DNA of 64,000 nt from Nocardia sp. NBC_01503 (GCF_036327755.1 NZ_CP109596.1:7440001-7504000), one strand, 5' to 3'; shown: positions 24,555-33,201, counted from the first letter of the stretch. The notes: generated by a model from the letters alone, not told the origin. Made by a program: numbers and translations.

Positions 24555-25613
24555 TCAGCCGGTCGGCGTATACAACTTCGCCAGGAAGCGCCCGACGGTT
24601 CGCGCGGGCAGTCGGCGCGCCAGATCGGCCTCGGTGATGATGCCGATCAGCCGGTTGTTCTCGACGACCGGCAGCCGCCGGATCCGGTGTTGCCGCATCA
24701 AGCCCAGCGCGTCGGTGACGTTGCTGTCGGCCCGCACCGCGACGAGTTGGCCGGTCGCGACCGACCCGACCGAGGTCCGATACGGATCCTTACCAGCGGC
24801 AACACATTTCACGAGCAGATCACGATCGGTGACGATCCCGACCGGTGCACCGTAATGGTCGTGGACCGGTAGCGCGCCCACACCGAGATCCCGCATCCGG
24901 CACGCCGCCACGGCGATCGAATCGCTCTCGGCGATCGTCTGCACCCCGGGATGCATGATGTCGCGGGCGGTGTCGGCCACGATCTCGTTGTGCACCCCGA
25001 CCACACCGTCCACGGCCTCGGTGAGCGCTGTGATGACCTCGATCATTCCAGAGCTCTCCACCGTCCCGCGCAGCGTGACCACACCATTACGGATATCGAC
25101 GCCCACCTCGGACGGTGTCAGCCACATGGCCTTCTCCAGCACCTCGGCCCGAATCTCGTCGGCGAGTTCGGCATCGCTACGCAGGTAGACCGTGAGCAGA
25201 TCCTTACGGCTGACGATACCGACCAGCACTCCCCCCGGATCCACCACCGCCGCCCGCTTGACGCCGTGCCGGGCCAGCACCGCCGCCGCCGCGCTCACCC
25301 GGGTATCCGGACCGACCGCCACCAACGGGTGATTCATCAGTTCAACGGCGGTCCGTCCGACGCCCTTGCGGGCAGATGCTTTGCGGCGCAGCGATATCCA
25401 CGTCTTGATACCGGGCGCACCGCCGAGACGTGCCTGCCGATCGAGCAGATCCGCCTCACTCACCATGCCCACCACCCGACGCTTGCGGTCGAGCACCGGC
25501 ACACCGCTGACATTGTGCCCGGCCAGCACCCGAACCACCTCGTGAAAAGGCATATCCTCCGGCACGCTGACCACATCTCGGGTCATCACATCGGCAACAG
25601 TCTTGTGCGCCAT
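24555..25613 (-). CDS. CBS-CBS-BON protein fused to an Hrp1-like CBS pair
   Basis: 352 residues from ATG 25613, preceded by GGAGGAG. Domains in order: CBS 10-60, CBS 93-143, BON 147-211 (VRGTVES-type segment), then 214-352, which is an Hrp1-like CBS pair (ARDIMHPGVQTIAESDSI and GALPVHDHYGAPVGIVTDRD). The C-terminal part closely resembles the stand-alone Hrp1 homologue encoded divergently at 26047, so a duplication and fusion is likely. CBS pairs sense adenosyl nucleotides; BON often contacts membranes or other proteins. A DosR-box-like sequence sits about 85 bp upstream. Confidence 0.85.
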   Translation of the reverse strand: MAHKTVADVMTRDVVSVPEDMPFHEVVRVLAGHNVSGVPVLDRKRRVVGMVSEADLLDRQARLGGAPGIKTWISLRRKASARKGVGRTAVELMNHPLVAVGPDTRVSAAAAVLARHGVKRAAVVDPGGVLVGIVSRKDLLTVYLRSDAELADEIRAEVLEKAMWLTPSEVGVDIRNGVVTLRGTVESSGMIEVITALTEAVDGVVGVHNEIVADTARDIMHPGVQTIAESDSIAVAACRMRDLGVGALPVHDHYGAPVGIVTDRDLLVKCVAAGKDPYRTSVGSVATGQLVAVRADSNVTDALGLMRQHRIRRLPVVENNRLIGIITEADLARRLPARTVGRFLAKLYTPTG

Positions 25614-25696
25614 CGACACTCCTCCCATACCGCACTGCGATCTCCAGCGTTGCACGGCGGACGTCGAGGATCTGGAGGACGATATCCTCCCGCCGG

Positions 25697-25710
25697 GGGA
25701 CGAAGGTCAC
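25697..25710. promoter_or_regulatory. DosR-box-like site 1
   Basis: GGGAC-GAAG-GTCAC resembles the mycobacterial DosR consensus core GGGAC-N4-GTCCC with one mismatch. It lies 84 bp upstream of the CBS-BON-CBS start on the 433-bp divergent region 25614-26046, which otherwise holds no gene. Confidence 0.4.
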
Positions 25711-25909
25711 CTGCGGCCCAGGGTTCTTTGTCAGCACGGTATTCGGGGGCCGGATCACACCGAAAGGACCAGGTGATCGGATTCGGTTGCACGAGTAGAT
25801 CATCGAAGTCACCCACATCGAGGGCAACGCCTGTCGACGCGGTCCGCTTCCGCCCTGCCAAGGGTGCGAAAGCTTGCCCTGACACGACCGATGGCCGGCC
25901 GCGGACCGC

Positions 25910-25923
25910 GGGACTTCCGGCTC
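25910..25923. promoter_or_regulatory. DosR-box-like site 2
   Basis: GGGAC-TTCC-GGCTC: left half is a perfect DosR half-site and the right half is degenerate. It lies 123 bp before the Hrp1-like start. Confidence 0.35.
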
Positions 25924-26030
25924 TACCCATGGACAGGGCAGCGGGGTGAGTATGAATCGATCAATCGCATCGCGGCGGAGTCGGGGGCTGCCTCGAGAAT
26001 GAGAGTCATCCCCTGCCCAAGACCATAATT

Positions 26031-26044
26031 CGAGAGGACTCTCG
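26031..26044. repeat. Inverted repeat covering the Hrp1-like ribosome binding site
   Basis: CGAGAG-GA-CTCTCG has perfect six-base arms and contains the AGAGGA Shine-Dalgarno, two bases before ATG 26047. Folding in RNA would mask initiation. Confidence 0.45.
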
Positions 26045-26046
26045 TC

Positions 26047-26469
26047 ATGACCACAGCACGCGAAATCATGCATGCGGGCGTTGAAACCGTCACCGACACC
26101 GACACCCTGACTCAGGCGGCACATCGCATGCGCGATCTGGACATCGGCGCGCTGCCGGTATGCGACTCCGAAGGTTATCCGGTCGGAATCGTCACCGATC
26201 GCGACATCGTCGTGAAATGTCTTGCCGGTGACCAGGATCCGATGAGCATGACCGCAGGCGCACTGGCGCAGGGGGAACTACTCACCGTGTCCCCGGAGAG
26301 CGATGTCACCGATGTGCTGGCCATCATGGAGCACAGTCGGATTCGACGGCTGCCGGTAATCGAGGACGGCCGATTGGTCGGGATCATCACCGAGGGTGAC
26401 ATCGCGCGCCGACTCCCGGAGCAAGCCGTCGGAGAGCTGGTCGAAGCGGTCTGCGCGCCGTCACTCTGA
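26047..26469 (+). CDS. Hypoxic response protein 1-like CBS protein
   Basis: 140 residues, close to the 143 of M. tuberculosis Hrp1 (Rv2626c). Two CBS motifs: TAREIMHAGVETVTDTDTL with DIGALPVCDSEGYPVGIVTD, and LLTVSPESDVTDVLAIMEHS with IRRLPVIEDGRLVGIITEGD. The Hrp1 pattern ending EGDIARRLPEQAVGELVEAV is matched. Hrp1 is one of the most strongly induced DosR proteins in hypoxia; its ligand is unknown. Cysteines involved in zinc binding in Hrp1 are not obviously kept: only two cysteines remain besides the C-terminal one. Confidence 0.88.
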   Translation: MTTAREIMHAGVETVTDTDTLTQAAHRMRDLDIGALPVCDSEGYPVGIVTDRDIVVKCLAGDQDPMSMTAGALAQGELLTVSPESDVTDVLAIMEHSRIRRLPVIEDGRLVGIITEGDIARRLPEQAVGELVEAVCAPSL

Positions 26470-26785
26470 AAGCGATTCGAGCGGTATGAACGGCGGGCAT
26501 TTCGAGTCTGCGCCCGGTCGCAACGACTGTCACGGGCCATCGGTCCCCCTCTTGGCGACGAAAGTCCTTGTTAGGCAAGGGTAATTATGGCGGGCGAGGG
26601 TCCAGGAGCTGCCCGGCACCGACACTCACACGCTCGACTATGTCTTCGCTCGCACCGCCGGAAACCCCGCGATGGGCAGGCTCGAGCGCGAGACGGGACG
26701 ATGCGGGGACAGAGCGGCTCGGCGAGCCGCGGACAACGCCCCGTCCATGGGGTTTCATGCCACTACCAGCGGGCATAGCCTAATC
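26470..26785. other. Intergenic stretch with a DosR-box-like site, no gene
   Basis: 316 bp between the Hrp1-like and the next gene. A short frame from ATG 26587 reads arginine-rich low-quality protein and is not accepted. The notable element is the DosR-like box at 26555-26568. Confidence 0.5.
26555..26568. promoter_or_regulatory. DosR-box-like site 3
   Basis: GCGAC-GAAA-GTCCT; on the other strand AGGACTTTCGTCGC, matching GGACTWWAGTC at ten of eleven core positions. About 218 bp before the membrane gene at 26786. Confidence 0.4.
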
Positions 26786-27295
26786 ATGTTCACCATCATC
26801 GGGCTCATCGTGCTGGTCGCGGCCGTGGTCGTCGGAGTCGCGGGCATAGTGGCCAACAGCGGCGAAAGCCATACGCTTCAGGGCGGATTCACCGTCTTCG
26901 GTCATACCTACGTCGGCTCCTCCGGCCTGCTCTTCGCCTACGGCATCCTCATCGGAGCCATCGGCATCTGCGGGCTCATCATGCTGCTGGCGGGCACCTG
27001 GACCACGTCTCGGCGCGGGATAGCCGCGCGCCGGGACCTGAGACAGTCGCGGCGCGAAATGGCCGCCGCGCGAAAGGAACTCGGCAAGCCTGTCACCCCC
27101 GCTGCACCCGCCAAGCGGTTCGCACCGCCGACGGCCGAGCCCGCGGCCGCGCCGGCCGCGGCCAAACCGGTCATGGCGAAACCGGCGGCGAAACCCGCAC
27201 CGGCCGCACAACAGCAGCCGCAGTGGTCCTTGAACCGCTTCCTGCACCGGCCGTCGGCCGATAAATCGGCCAACCCCGCCACAACCTCGAAATAG
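26786..27295 (+). CDS. Two-helix membrane protein with Ala/Pro/Lys-rich tail
   Basis: 169 residues from ATG 26786. Two hydrophobic segments (MFTIIGLIVLVAAVVVGVAG and LFAYGILIGAIGICGLIMLL) flank a loop HTLQGGFTVFGHTYVGSSGL; the C-terminal half is a basic, alanine/proline-rich cytosolic or wall-facing tail. The loop with VFG and GSSG occurs in small actinobacterial membrane proteins found near dormancy genes. No function is known. Nine bases separate it from the next small gene, so they form an operon. Confidence 0.7.
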   Translation: MFTIIGLIVLVAAVVVGVAGIVANSGESHTLQGGFTVFGHTYVGSSGLLFAYGILIGAIGICGLIMLLAGTWTTSRRGIAARRDLRQSRREMAAARKELGKPVTPAAPAKRFAPPTAEPAAAPAAAKPVMAKPAAKPAPAAQQQPQWSLNRFLHRPSADKSANPATTSK

Positions 27296-27304
27296 GAATT
27301 CATC

Positions 27305-27460
27305 ATGATTGTTCTCGGACTTGTTCTGCTCGTCGTCGGCTGGCTGGTGGGTATCCCGCTGCTGACCACCCTCGGCATCATCGTGCTGGTGGCCGGGCTC
27401 GTACTGTGGGCACTCGGCTCGATGGGCCGCCCGGTCGGTGGTCGGCGCTGGTATTACTGA
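27305..27460 (+). CDS. 51-residue membrane protein, DUF6131-like
   Basis: Starts at ATG 27305 with AGGAA eight bases upstream and ends at TGA 27458-27460. Two hydrophobic helices, IVLGLVLLVVGWLVGIPLL and TLGIIVLVAGLVLWALG, are followed by the basic aromatic tail GGRRWYY. This layout and tail are typical of DUF6131-like small proteins of actinobacteria, often found in stress loci. Probably cotranscribed with the 26786 gene. Confidence 0.7.
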   Translation: MIVLGLVLLVVGWLVGIPLLTTLGIIVLVAGLVLWALGSMGRPVGGRRWYY

Positions 27461-27517
27461 CGCCCCCGCCAGATAGGCGCGCGACCGCCGCGCGGCCCAT
27501 CGGCTAGCGTCACCTCC

Positions 27518-28432
27518 ATGACGGTGACTGTGCTGGTTCCCGATGATTACGGCCTCGCGGCGGTCTCACGCCTGGAAGGGGTGCGGGGACTGCGGTTCCG
27601 GCTCGGGGAGGCGCTGCCCGCCGGGGCCGAGGAGGCGCAGGTGCTGGTGCCCGGGTTCCTGGTCGGGCCCGAGGCGGTTCATATGACCTGGGAGCTGCCG
27701 AAATTGCGGCTGGTACAGCTGTTGACCGCGGGTGCGGAGGCTTGGGTGGGCAAGGTGCCAGAGGGGGTGCTGTTATCCATCGCGCGGGGTGCGCACGGGG
27801 CCAGTACCGCCGAGTGGGCGGTGACCGGATTGCTCACGGTGTACCGGGAGTTCGTCGAGTTCGCGCAGGCCCAACGCGAGCATCGGTGGACGCAGCATCA
27901 GACCGATACGTTGTCCGGGAAGCGGATTCTGATTGTCGGCGCGGGTGATCTGGCGCGGGAGCTGGAGCGCAAGCTGCTCGCATTCGATGCCGGCTGTGTC
28001 ATGGTCGGCACGCAGGCGCGCGAGGGTATTCGCGGGGTGGACGAATTGCCCTCGCTACTGGGCGATTTCGATGCCGTGGTGATGATGGTGCCGGTGACCG
28101 CCGCGACCACCGGCATGGTCGATGCCGAATTCCTGTCCCGCATGGCCGATGGCGCGATCCTGGTGAATGCCGCGCGCGGCCCGGTGGTACGCACCGACGA
28201 CCTGCTCGCCGAACTTCAGAAGGGCCGTCTGCGCGCGATTCTCGATGTCACCGATCCCGAACCGCTGCCCGCCGGGCATCCGCTCTGGGATGCGCCGGGC
28301 GTACTCATCACCCCGCATGTGGGTGGCAGCAGCCGGGGCAGTCAGCAGCGCGGCTGGGCCATTGCCACCGAACAGATCCGCCGCTATCTCTCGGGTGCGG
28401 CTCCCGAGAATCTGGTGCACGGCGAATACTGA
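27518..28432 (+). CDS. D-isomer-specific 2-hydroxyacid dehydrogenase
   Basis: 304 residues from ATG 27518. Rossmann segment GKRILIVGAGDLARELERKL carries a modified GxGxxG; NAARGPVVRTDDLLAEL and DVTDPEPLPAGHPLWDAPGV are the family signatures, with the catalytic histidine in ITPHVGGSS. Arginine and glutamate of the catalytic triad lie in NAARG and DPEPL. These enzymes reduce 2-keto acids such as glyoxylate, hydroxypyruvate or phenylpyruvate using NAD(P)H. The N-terminal substrate domain is divergent, so the substrate is open. Confidence 0.88.
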   Translation: MTVTVLVPDDYGLAAVSRLEGVRGLRFRLGEALPAGAEEAQVLVPGFLVGPEAVHMTWELPKLRLVQLLTAGAEAWVGKVPEGVLLSIARGAHGASTAEWAVTGLLTVYREFVEFAQAQREHRWTQHQTDTLSGKRILIVGAGDLARELERKLLAFDAGCVMVGTQAREGIRGVDELPSLLGDFDAVVMMVPVTAATTGMVDAEFLSRMADGAILVNAARGPVVRTDDLLAELQKGRLRAILDVTDPEPLPAGHPLWDAPGVLITPHVGGSSRGSQQRGWAIATEQIRRYLSGAAPENLVHGEY

Positions 28433-28457
28433 TCCACCACGGCGGATTCCACCGGGG

Positions 28458-29117
28458 CTACAGCGAGTCCTTGCCGATCGGCCGGTTCATCAGCCGCCAT
28501 TCGCGCTCCAGCTTGGAGTTGCGCCGCGCCTCCAGCGCGGTCCCGGTGATCCACACCGATGCCGCTGCCGCACACCAGCTTTCGACCAGGACGGCCAGCC
28601 CGGTGCCGATACCCTCGGCCGCGGCCGCTCCCGGTCGCGCGGGTGCGATAGTCGGATTGCCGTCCCCGCCGATCCACAGCGGCACGGTCGCACCCGCCGC
28701 CTGCGGCCCCGGCACATCGATGGTCGCGGTCGCGGTGCGCCCGTCATGACTCCAGGTCGCGGGCGCCTGATACCGATCCTGATGCACCCCATACCGATCC
28801 GCCGCCGGTAGTCGCCGCGCATCCGCCGTCAGCGTGGCATCGACATGCTCCTTACCGGCATCCTGTGCGGTGATACGAGCCACCGCCCCCGTATAGCTCA
28901 CGGTCCCGACCGCACCCGATACCGGCACGGCCACCGCCACCGCCACCACGGCAAGTGCCCGCACCACGATCTCGACCCGATCCGAAACACGCATGAGCGG
29001 ACTGGGATTCCACGGCCGCACCCGCCACAGCCGCATTGACGCGGAAGCACCCTCCGACACCAGGACCACCTCCCGCACAGCGTCGCGACTACCCCTTACA
29101 ACGGTAGCCATACCCAC
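28458..29117 (-). CDS. Rv1733c-like membrane protein
   Basis: 219 residues from GTG 29117, seven bases after GAGGGG (ATG 29111 is an alternative). Two transmembrane helices bracket an extracytoplasmic domain: RVEIVVRALAVVAVAVAVPV after RVRPWNPSPLMRVSDRVE, and a second before TALEARRNSKLEREWRLMN. The RNPLxRxxDRxE-like cytosolic start and the tail are those of M. tuberculosis Rv1733c, a DosR-regulated latency antigen of unknown function. No DosR-like box was found before it. Confidence 0.8.
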   Translation of the reverse strand: MGMATVVRGSRDAVREVVLVSEGASASMRLWRVRPWNPSPLMRVSDRVEIVVRALAVVAVAVAVPVSGAVGTVSYTGAVARITAQDAGKEHVDATLTADARRLPAADRYGVHQDRYQAPATWSHDGRTATATIDVPGPQAAGATVPLWIGGDGNPTIAPARPGAAAAEGIGTGLAVLVESWCAAAASVWITGTALEARRNSKLEREWRLMNRPIGKDSL

Positions 29118-29217
29118 TCATCTACCCCTCGAAAAGTGGATTGTCCAGCGGAGATCTGTGAAATCTTCGCCGACCTCTCAGCGCCGTCACAGGCAGTGCT
29201 GCGTATCTTCACCGGCT

Positions 29218-30165
29218 ATGGCCATCTCTTATCCGGAATCGATAGTCGTCGGCGCATTGCAGGGAGTCAGTGAGCTCTTCCCGGTCTCCAGCCTCGGCCA
29301 CAGCATTCTGCTGCCCGCATGGGTCGGTGGGCAGTGGGCGCGGGATCTGGATATGGCCGCGCCGAATTCGCCGTATCTGGCACTGCTGGTGGCGATGCAT
29401 GTGGCAACCGCGCTGGCGCTGGTGATCTTCTTCCGGCGGGATTGGATTCGCATTGCCGGTGGGCTCTGGGAGGCGGTGCGGATACGCGAAATCCGCACGG
29501 CCGAAGCCAGATTGGGTGTGCTGTTGATTGTCGCGACCGTTCCGGTCGGGTTGGCCGGGTTGCTGTTGGAGAAAGCGGTGCGCAACTATCTCGGCACCCC
29601 TGTCCCGACATCGATCTTCTTGACGCTCAACGGATTCGTGCTGCTCTCCGCCGAGTTGATGCGCAAGCGCGCTGTGCCCGCGCGGGTTGCCATGCCGACC
29701 GGGCATCACGCCGATCCGCGCTTCGACGACACCGTCGTACTGCCGGTGGTGAACCCCGAACTCCACTCCGATTTGCGCCTGTCCCAGCTCAGCGCCAAAG
29801 ATGTGCTGCTGATCGGATCAGCCCAGATCGCAGCGCTTTTCCCCGGTATCAGCCGCTCCGGCAGCACCATCGTGGCCGGACTGTTCAAGGGCCTGCACCA
29901 TGAGGACGCGGCCCGCTTCGCTTTCCTGCTGGCCACGCCGGTCATTCTCGCGGCGGGCGTGCTCAAGGTGCCGGAGCTGTTCAAGCCCGAGCATCACGAC
30001 ATCCTCGGCCCGGCGCTGGCGGGTTCGATCGTCGCGGGCGTGCTGTCCTATATCTCGATCAAATTCCTGGTCGCCTATTTCGAGACCAAGACGCTGACGC
30101 CCTTCGCCGTCTACTGCCTGGTGGCGGGCATCGGAAGCCTGACATTCTTCGGCCTGCGCGGCTGA
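29218..30165 (+). CDS. uppP: Undecaprenyl-diphosphatase (BacA/UppP family)
   Basis: 315 residues from ATG 29218. The two signature motifs are ELFPVSSLGHSILLPAW (E and PVSSxGH) and FPGISRSGST (PGxSRSG), both needed for cleavage of undecaprenyl pyrophosphate to the carrier lipid used in wall synthesis and linked to bacitracin tolerance. Eight or so membrane helices. It is about 40 residues longer than most UppPs because of an insertion around RARVAMPTGHHADPRFDDTV, so it is a divergent member. Confidence 0.88.
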   Translation: MAISYPESIVVGALQGVSELFPVSSLGHSILLPAWVGGQWARDLDMAAPNSPYLALLVAMHVATALALVIFFRRDWIRIAGGLWEAVRIREIRTAEARLGVLLIVATVPVGLAGLLLEKAVRNYLGTPVPTSIFLTLNGFVLLSAELMRKRAVPARVAMPTGHHADPRFDDTVVLPVVNPELHSDLRLSQLSAKDVLLIGSAQIAALFPGISRSGSTIVAGLFKGLHHEDAARFAFLLATPVILAAGVLKVPELFKPEHHDILGPALAGSIVAGVLSYISIKFLVAYFETKTLTPFAVYCLVAGIGSLTFFGLRG

Positions 30166-30184
30166 GAATCCGAACTCCCTTCCC

Positions 30185-30598
30185 TCACTGGCACTTACCA
30201 GATGCCGCCTGATGCGCGCCAGCGATGACGGCCTGCCGCTGCTCATCGGTGAGTACCGCCCACTCCGTCGAGGAGGGGAATCCCTCGATCGCCTCATCGG
30301 CCGCCCGATCCACCGCCGCCTGCCCGGAGTCCGCGCGAATCTTGTCGAAGCGCGGACGAAGGTCCTCACAGGTCTTGCGCCGCACCTGATCCGGTGACGC
30401 CGCCGATGGCGCGGCAACCGTTTTCGAGCCCCCTGGCGGGAGGGTGACCTCGGTCGTGGTGGCGGCGCCGGGTGGACCGCTGGTGACCGACGCACTGGAG
30501 GTCCCTGGCACACCGCTCCCCGGAGTGGAATCGCAGGCGCCGAGTGTCAGCGCGAGCGTCACCGCGCACAGCGCGATCGAACCGGCCCCAGCCCTCAT
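30185..30598 (-). CDS. Secreted lipoprotein, unknown function
   Basis: 137 residues from ATG 30598, seven bases after AAGGAG. Signal peptide with lipobox LTLGAC (lipidated cysteine near residue 21), a Ser/Thr/Pro-rich linker, and a C-terminal helical domain with two cysteines (KTCEDLRPRF and the end SGKCQ) likely forming a disulfide. Anchored to the outer face of the plasma membrane. No characterised family recognised. Confidence 0.75.
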   Translation of the reverse strand: MRAGAGSIALCAVTLALTLGACDSTPGSGVPGTSSASVTSGPPGAATTTEVTLPPGGSKTVAAPSAASPDQVRRKTCEDLRPRFDKIRADSGQAAVDRAADEAIEGFPSSTEWAVLTDEQRQAVIAGAHQAASGKCQ

Positions 30599-30740
30599 CC
30601 GCCAGCTCCTTCGAACGTATTCGCGGGCGATCCTGTCGTCTGGAGCGATGCCCGCGTCCCGGCCTGCCAAACCTCGACGCGGCCGGCGGGCGCGCGGACA
30701 TGCGCGTTCGAGGTACGGGAGGCTCGTAGGCTTGGGTGGT

Positions 30741-31595
30741 ATGACACTCGACGAGGTTGCGGGTGAGCTCTATGGATTGCCACCCGGAGAGTTCGTGGCG
30801 GCGCGAGACGAGCGGGCTCGAAAGGTTCGGGACGGCGGGGACAAGGCCCTCGCCACCGCTATCGGCGCATTGCGGCGGCCTACCGTGGCGGCGTGGGCGG
30901 TGAATCTGCTGGCTCGCGCGGCACGGGAGGACGTGCTGGCGCTCCTCGAGGTCGGGGACGCGCTGCGGGAGGCGCAGCGTCGGTTGTCCGGTGAGCAGCT
31001 GCGGACGTTGTCGACGCAGCGACAGCAGGCGGTCAACGGGCTGACCCGCAAGGCGGCGGGATTGGCGGCGGAGCATGGGCAGCGGTTGAGTGAATCGGTG
31101 CTGCGTGATGTCGGGAGCACTTTGCAGGCGGCGCTGGCCGATCCCGAGGTGGGTGCCCAGGTTCGATCCGGAACGCTGACGGCGGCTGCGAGTTACGAGG
31201 GATTCGGTCCTGCCGCATTGGTTTCCGTTCCCGCCGCTCCGGCCGAGAAACCCGTTGCGAGGACGGCGACTCCCCGCGACTCCGCTCCGGCCGCCGAGCC
31301 GGATCCGCGGGCCGAGGCTCGCCGCGACCTCGAGCGGACCCTCGCCGAGCTCGAATCGGCCCGCACCGCAATGGCTCACGCCCAATCCGAGCACGATCGT
31401 GCCGCCACCGACCTGACTCGCCTCGAATCCCGCATTACCGACCTGCGCGCCGAATTGACCCACGCCGAGGAGCAGCGCCGCTTCACCGCCGCCACCGAGC
31501 GCTCCGCACGGGACGCTCTGCGCCGCGCCGAGCAAACCCTGGAAGGGCTGGAGCGCCGCGCCGAGCAGGCCCGGAACCGACTGACCCCCAGCTGA
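30741..31595 (+). CDS. Coiled-coil hypothetical protein
   Basis: 284 residues from ATG 30741. N-terminal 130 residues form an alpha-helical domain beginning MTLDEVAGELYGLPPGEFVA with RRPTVAAWAVNLLAR; a proline/alanine-rich hinge follows, then a coiled coil of roughly 90 residues (ARRDLERTLAELESARTAMA onwards). The N-terminal type is common in Nocardia, Rhodococcus and relatives but unassigned. No signal or membrane segment. Divergent from the lipoprotein gene. Confidence 0.7.
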   Translation: MTLDEVAGELYGLPPGEFVAARDERARKVRDGGDKALATAIGALRRPTVAAWAVNLLARAAREDVLALLEVGDALREAQRRLSGEQLRTLSTQRQQAVNGLTRKAAGLAAEHGQRLSESVLRDVGSTLQAALADPEVGAQVRSGTLTAAASYEGFGPAALVSVPAAPAEKPVARTATPRDSAPAAEPDPRAEARRDLERTLAELESARTAMAHAQSEHDRAATDLTRLESRITDLRAELTHAEEQRRFTAATERSARDALRRAEQTLEGLERRAEQARNRLTPS

Positions 31596-31666
31596 TTCCG
31601 CTAGTCGATCACCACCACCCGCAACGACGGCTGGCCATCCGGCGACGAGCCAATCATGATCATCGA

Positions 31667-32059
31667 ATGAAAGAAAAGCACCTCGCCTACTGCCGCATCG
31701 AGCGCAACGGCACAGTGCTGCTGCTCCGCCGAGCACCCGGTGTCTTTCTCGCAGGGCGCTGGGAGCTCCCCGGCGGCACCATCGAGCCCGGCGAACACCC
31801 CGAACATGCCGCGATCCGCGAGGCGGCCGAGGAAACCGGGCTCACCGTCGAAGTCACCGACCCGCACTCCACCCACTCCTGGATGGATATCACCGGCCGC
31901 CCGCTGCGAATCCATGCCCATATCTACAACACCGCCGAACCGGGCCCGGCCTCGATAACGCTCAACCCGGCCGAACACGACGCCCACAGGTGGGCCACCC
32001 CCGCCGAAGCCGCCACGCTCGATCTGGCCCCGCACTTTCACGCGGCCGCAACCGGCTGA
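31667..32059 (+). CDS. NUDIX hydrolase
   Basis: 130 residues. The NUDIX box is complete, GTIEPGEHPEHAAIREAAEE followed by TGL. A MutT-like enzyme hydrolysing nucleoside diphosphate derivatives; single domain, substrate not predictable. Its last 22 bases overlap the 3' end of the convergent F420 oxidoreductase gene. Confidence 0.9.
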   Translation: MKEKHLAYCRIERNGTVLLLRRAPGVFLAGRWELPGGTIEPGEHPEHAAIREAAEETGLTVEVTDPHSTHSWMDITGRPLRIHAHIYNTAEPGPASITLNPAEHDAHRWATPAEAATLDLAPHFHAAATG

Positions 32060-33201
32060 CCGCCCGGGCGACGGAGTTTGGCCGCGAGCCAGAGCAGGAC
32101 GCCGTAGCCGAAGGCCGCGTCGGCATTGGAGACCAGGGCCGCGGAGGGCAGGATTATGGCGTGGCGCAGGCCCGCGTCGGCGAGCTCCCGGATGCGGGCC
32201 AGTACCTGGTTCGGGGTGCCGACGATGAGCCAGTTGCGCAGGACCTCTTCGGGGACCTCGGCGATGGCTTCGCGGACTTCGGTTTTGGTGAGGCGGTGCG
32301 GCATCAGGTCGATGAGGCCGCGGAAGTCCTCTCCCAGCGGATGTTTCGCACCGGAGCGGGCCCACACCTGAGCGGAGGCGAACAGGCCGACATAGCGCAT
32401 CGAGGGCGTACGCAGCAGTCGGCTGATACCGGATTCTGTTCGCGCGGTGAGGAATTGCAGCATGGCGGCGGGGACGATGGCATCGGGATCGCGACCAGCG
32501 GTGACCGCGGATTTGCGGACCACCCGCAGCCGCCGCTCGTATTCGTCCGGCGACAGCGACTCCCAGGGGTACCAGCCGTCGGCGTACCGCCCGGTGAGCT
32601 CGAGCATGCGCGGTCCGTGCGCACCGATCCACACCTGCGGCATACGATTCGTCGGACAGGTCAAATCCATTGGCGCTTTGTCGATTTGATGGTAGCGACC
32701 GGAGAAGTCGATCGGCTCGGTCGAGGACAGCGCGGCACGCAACACCGGTAGCGCCTCCTCCAGCCGATCCACCGGCCGGTTCCAGGTGAATCCGTAGGGA
32801 TCGAGATTCTCCCGTTCCCCCGAGCCGATTCCGAGAATGGGCGGCACCTTGGTCATATGCGCGAGGGTGAGGAATGTCTGCGCCAGCAGCACCGGATGCC
32901 GTCGATGCGGGTCGGTGACCCCGACCCCCAACTGCACCCGCCCCGCCCCCGCCGCGAGATGCGCGAGCAGCGGTGCGAAGTCGAGCTGCGCGTCCGGACT
33001 CTCGACGGTTCTGGCCTGCGCGGTGAAGTCGGAGTCCCATATCGCCCGCGGAAATACGCTGATCAGATGATCCGGTGCGAGTATCGAATCCAATCGCCCG
33101 AGCCGCGCCATCCGCACCACCGATCGCGCTGCGGCCAACGGCGGATTGACACCGGTGAGCGTGCCCACCGCGAACGTTTTCCGATCCTGCGAGTCCGACA
33201 C
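32038..33201 (-). CDS. LLM-class F420-dependent oxidoreductase
   Basis: 387 residues from GTG 33201 with GAGGAG seven bases upstream; a longer frame upstream starts in proline-rich nonsense. Luciferase-like barrel with HPVLLAQTFLTLAHMTKVPP, IGSGERENLDPYGF and the late loop NWLIVGTPNQVLARIRELAD. Homologous to actinobacterial F420-dependent glucose-6-phosphate and hydroxymycolate dehydrogenase-type proteins. No specific substrate. Convergent overlap with the NUDIX gene. Confidence 0.85.
   Translation of the reverse strand: MSDSQDRKTFAVGTLTGVNPPLAAARSVVRMARLGRLDSILAPDHLISVFPRAIWDSDFTAQARTVESPDAQLDFAPLLAHLAAGAGRVQLGVGVTDPHRRHPVLLAQTFLTLAHMTKVPPILGIGSGERENLDPYGFTWNRPVDRLEEALPVLRAALSSTEPIDFSGRYHQIDKAPMDLTCPTNRMPQVWIGAHGPRMLELTGRYADGWYPWESLSPDEYERRLRVVRKSAVTAGRDPDAIVPAAMLQFLTARTESGISRLLRTPSMRYVGLFASAQVWARSGAKHPLGEDFRGLIDLMPHRLTKTEVREAIAEVPEEVLRNWLIVGTPNQVLARIRELADAGLRHAIILPSAALVSNADAAFGYGVLLWLAAKLRRPGGQPVAAA

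Noticed and set aside
26587..26778. 63-codon frame between the Hrp1 homologue and the membrane gene
   Set aside because: Arg/His-rich, poor start signal, and disagrees with codon use of neighbours.
29109..29117. GGGTAT on the minus strand as a SigF -10 before the Rv1733c homologue
   Set aside because: No GNNT at 14-16 bases upstream and it overlaps the start codon.
28458..29217. DosR box before the Rv1733c homologue
   Set aside because: Searched by eye; only GTGGATTGTCC-like partial matches, not enough to claim.
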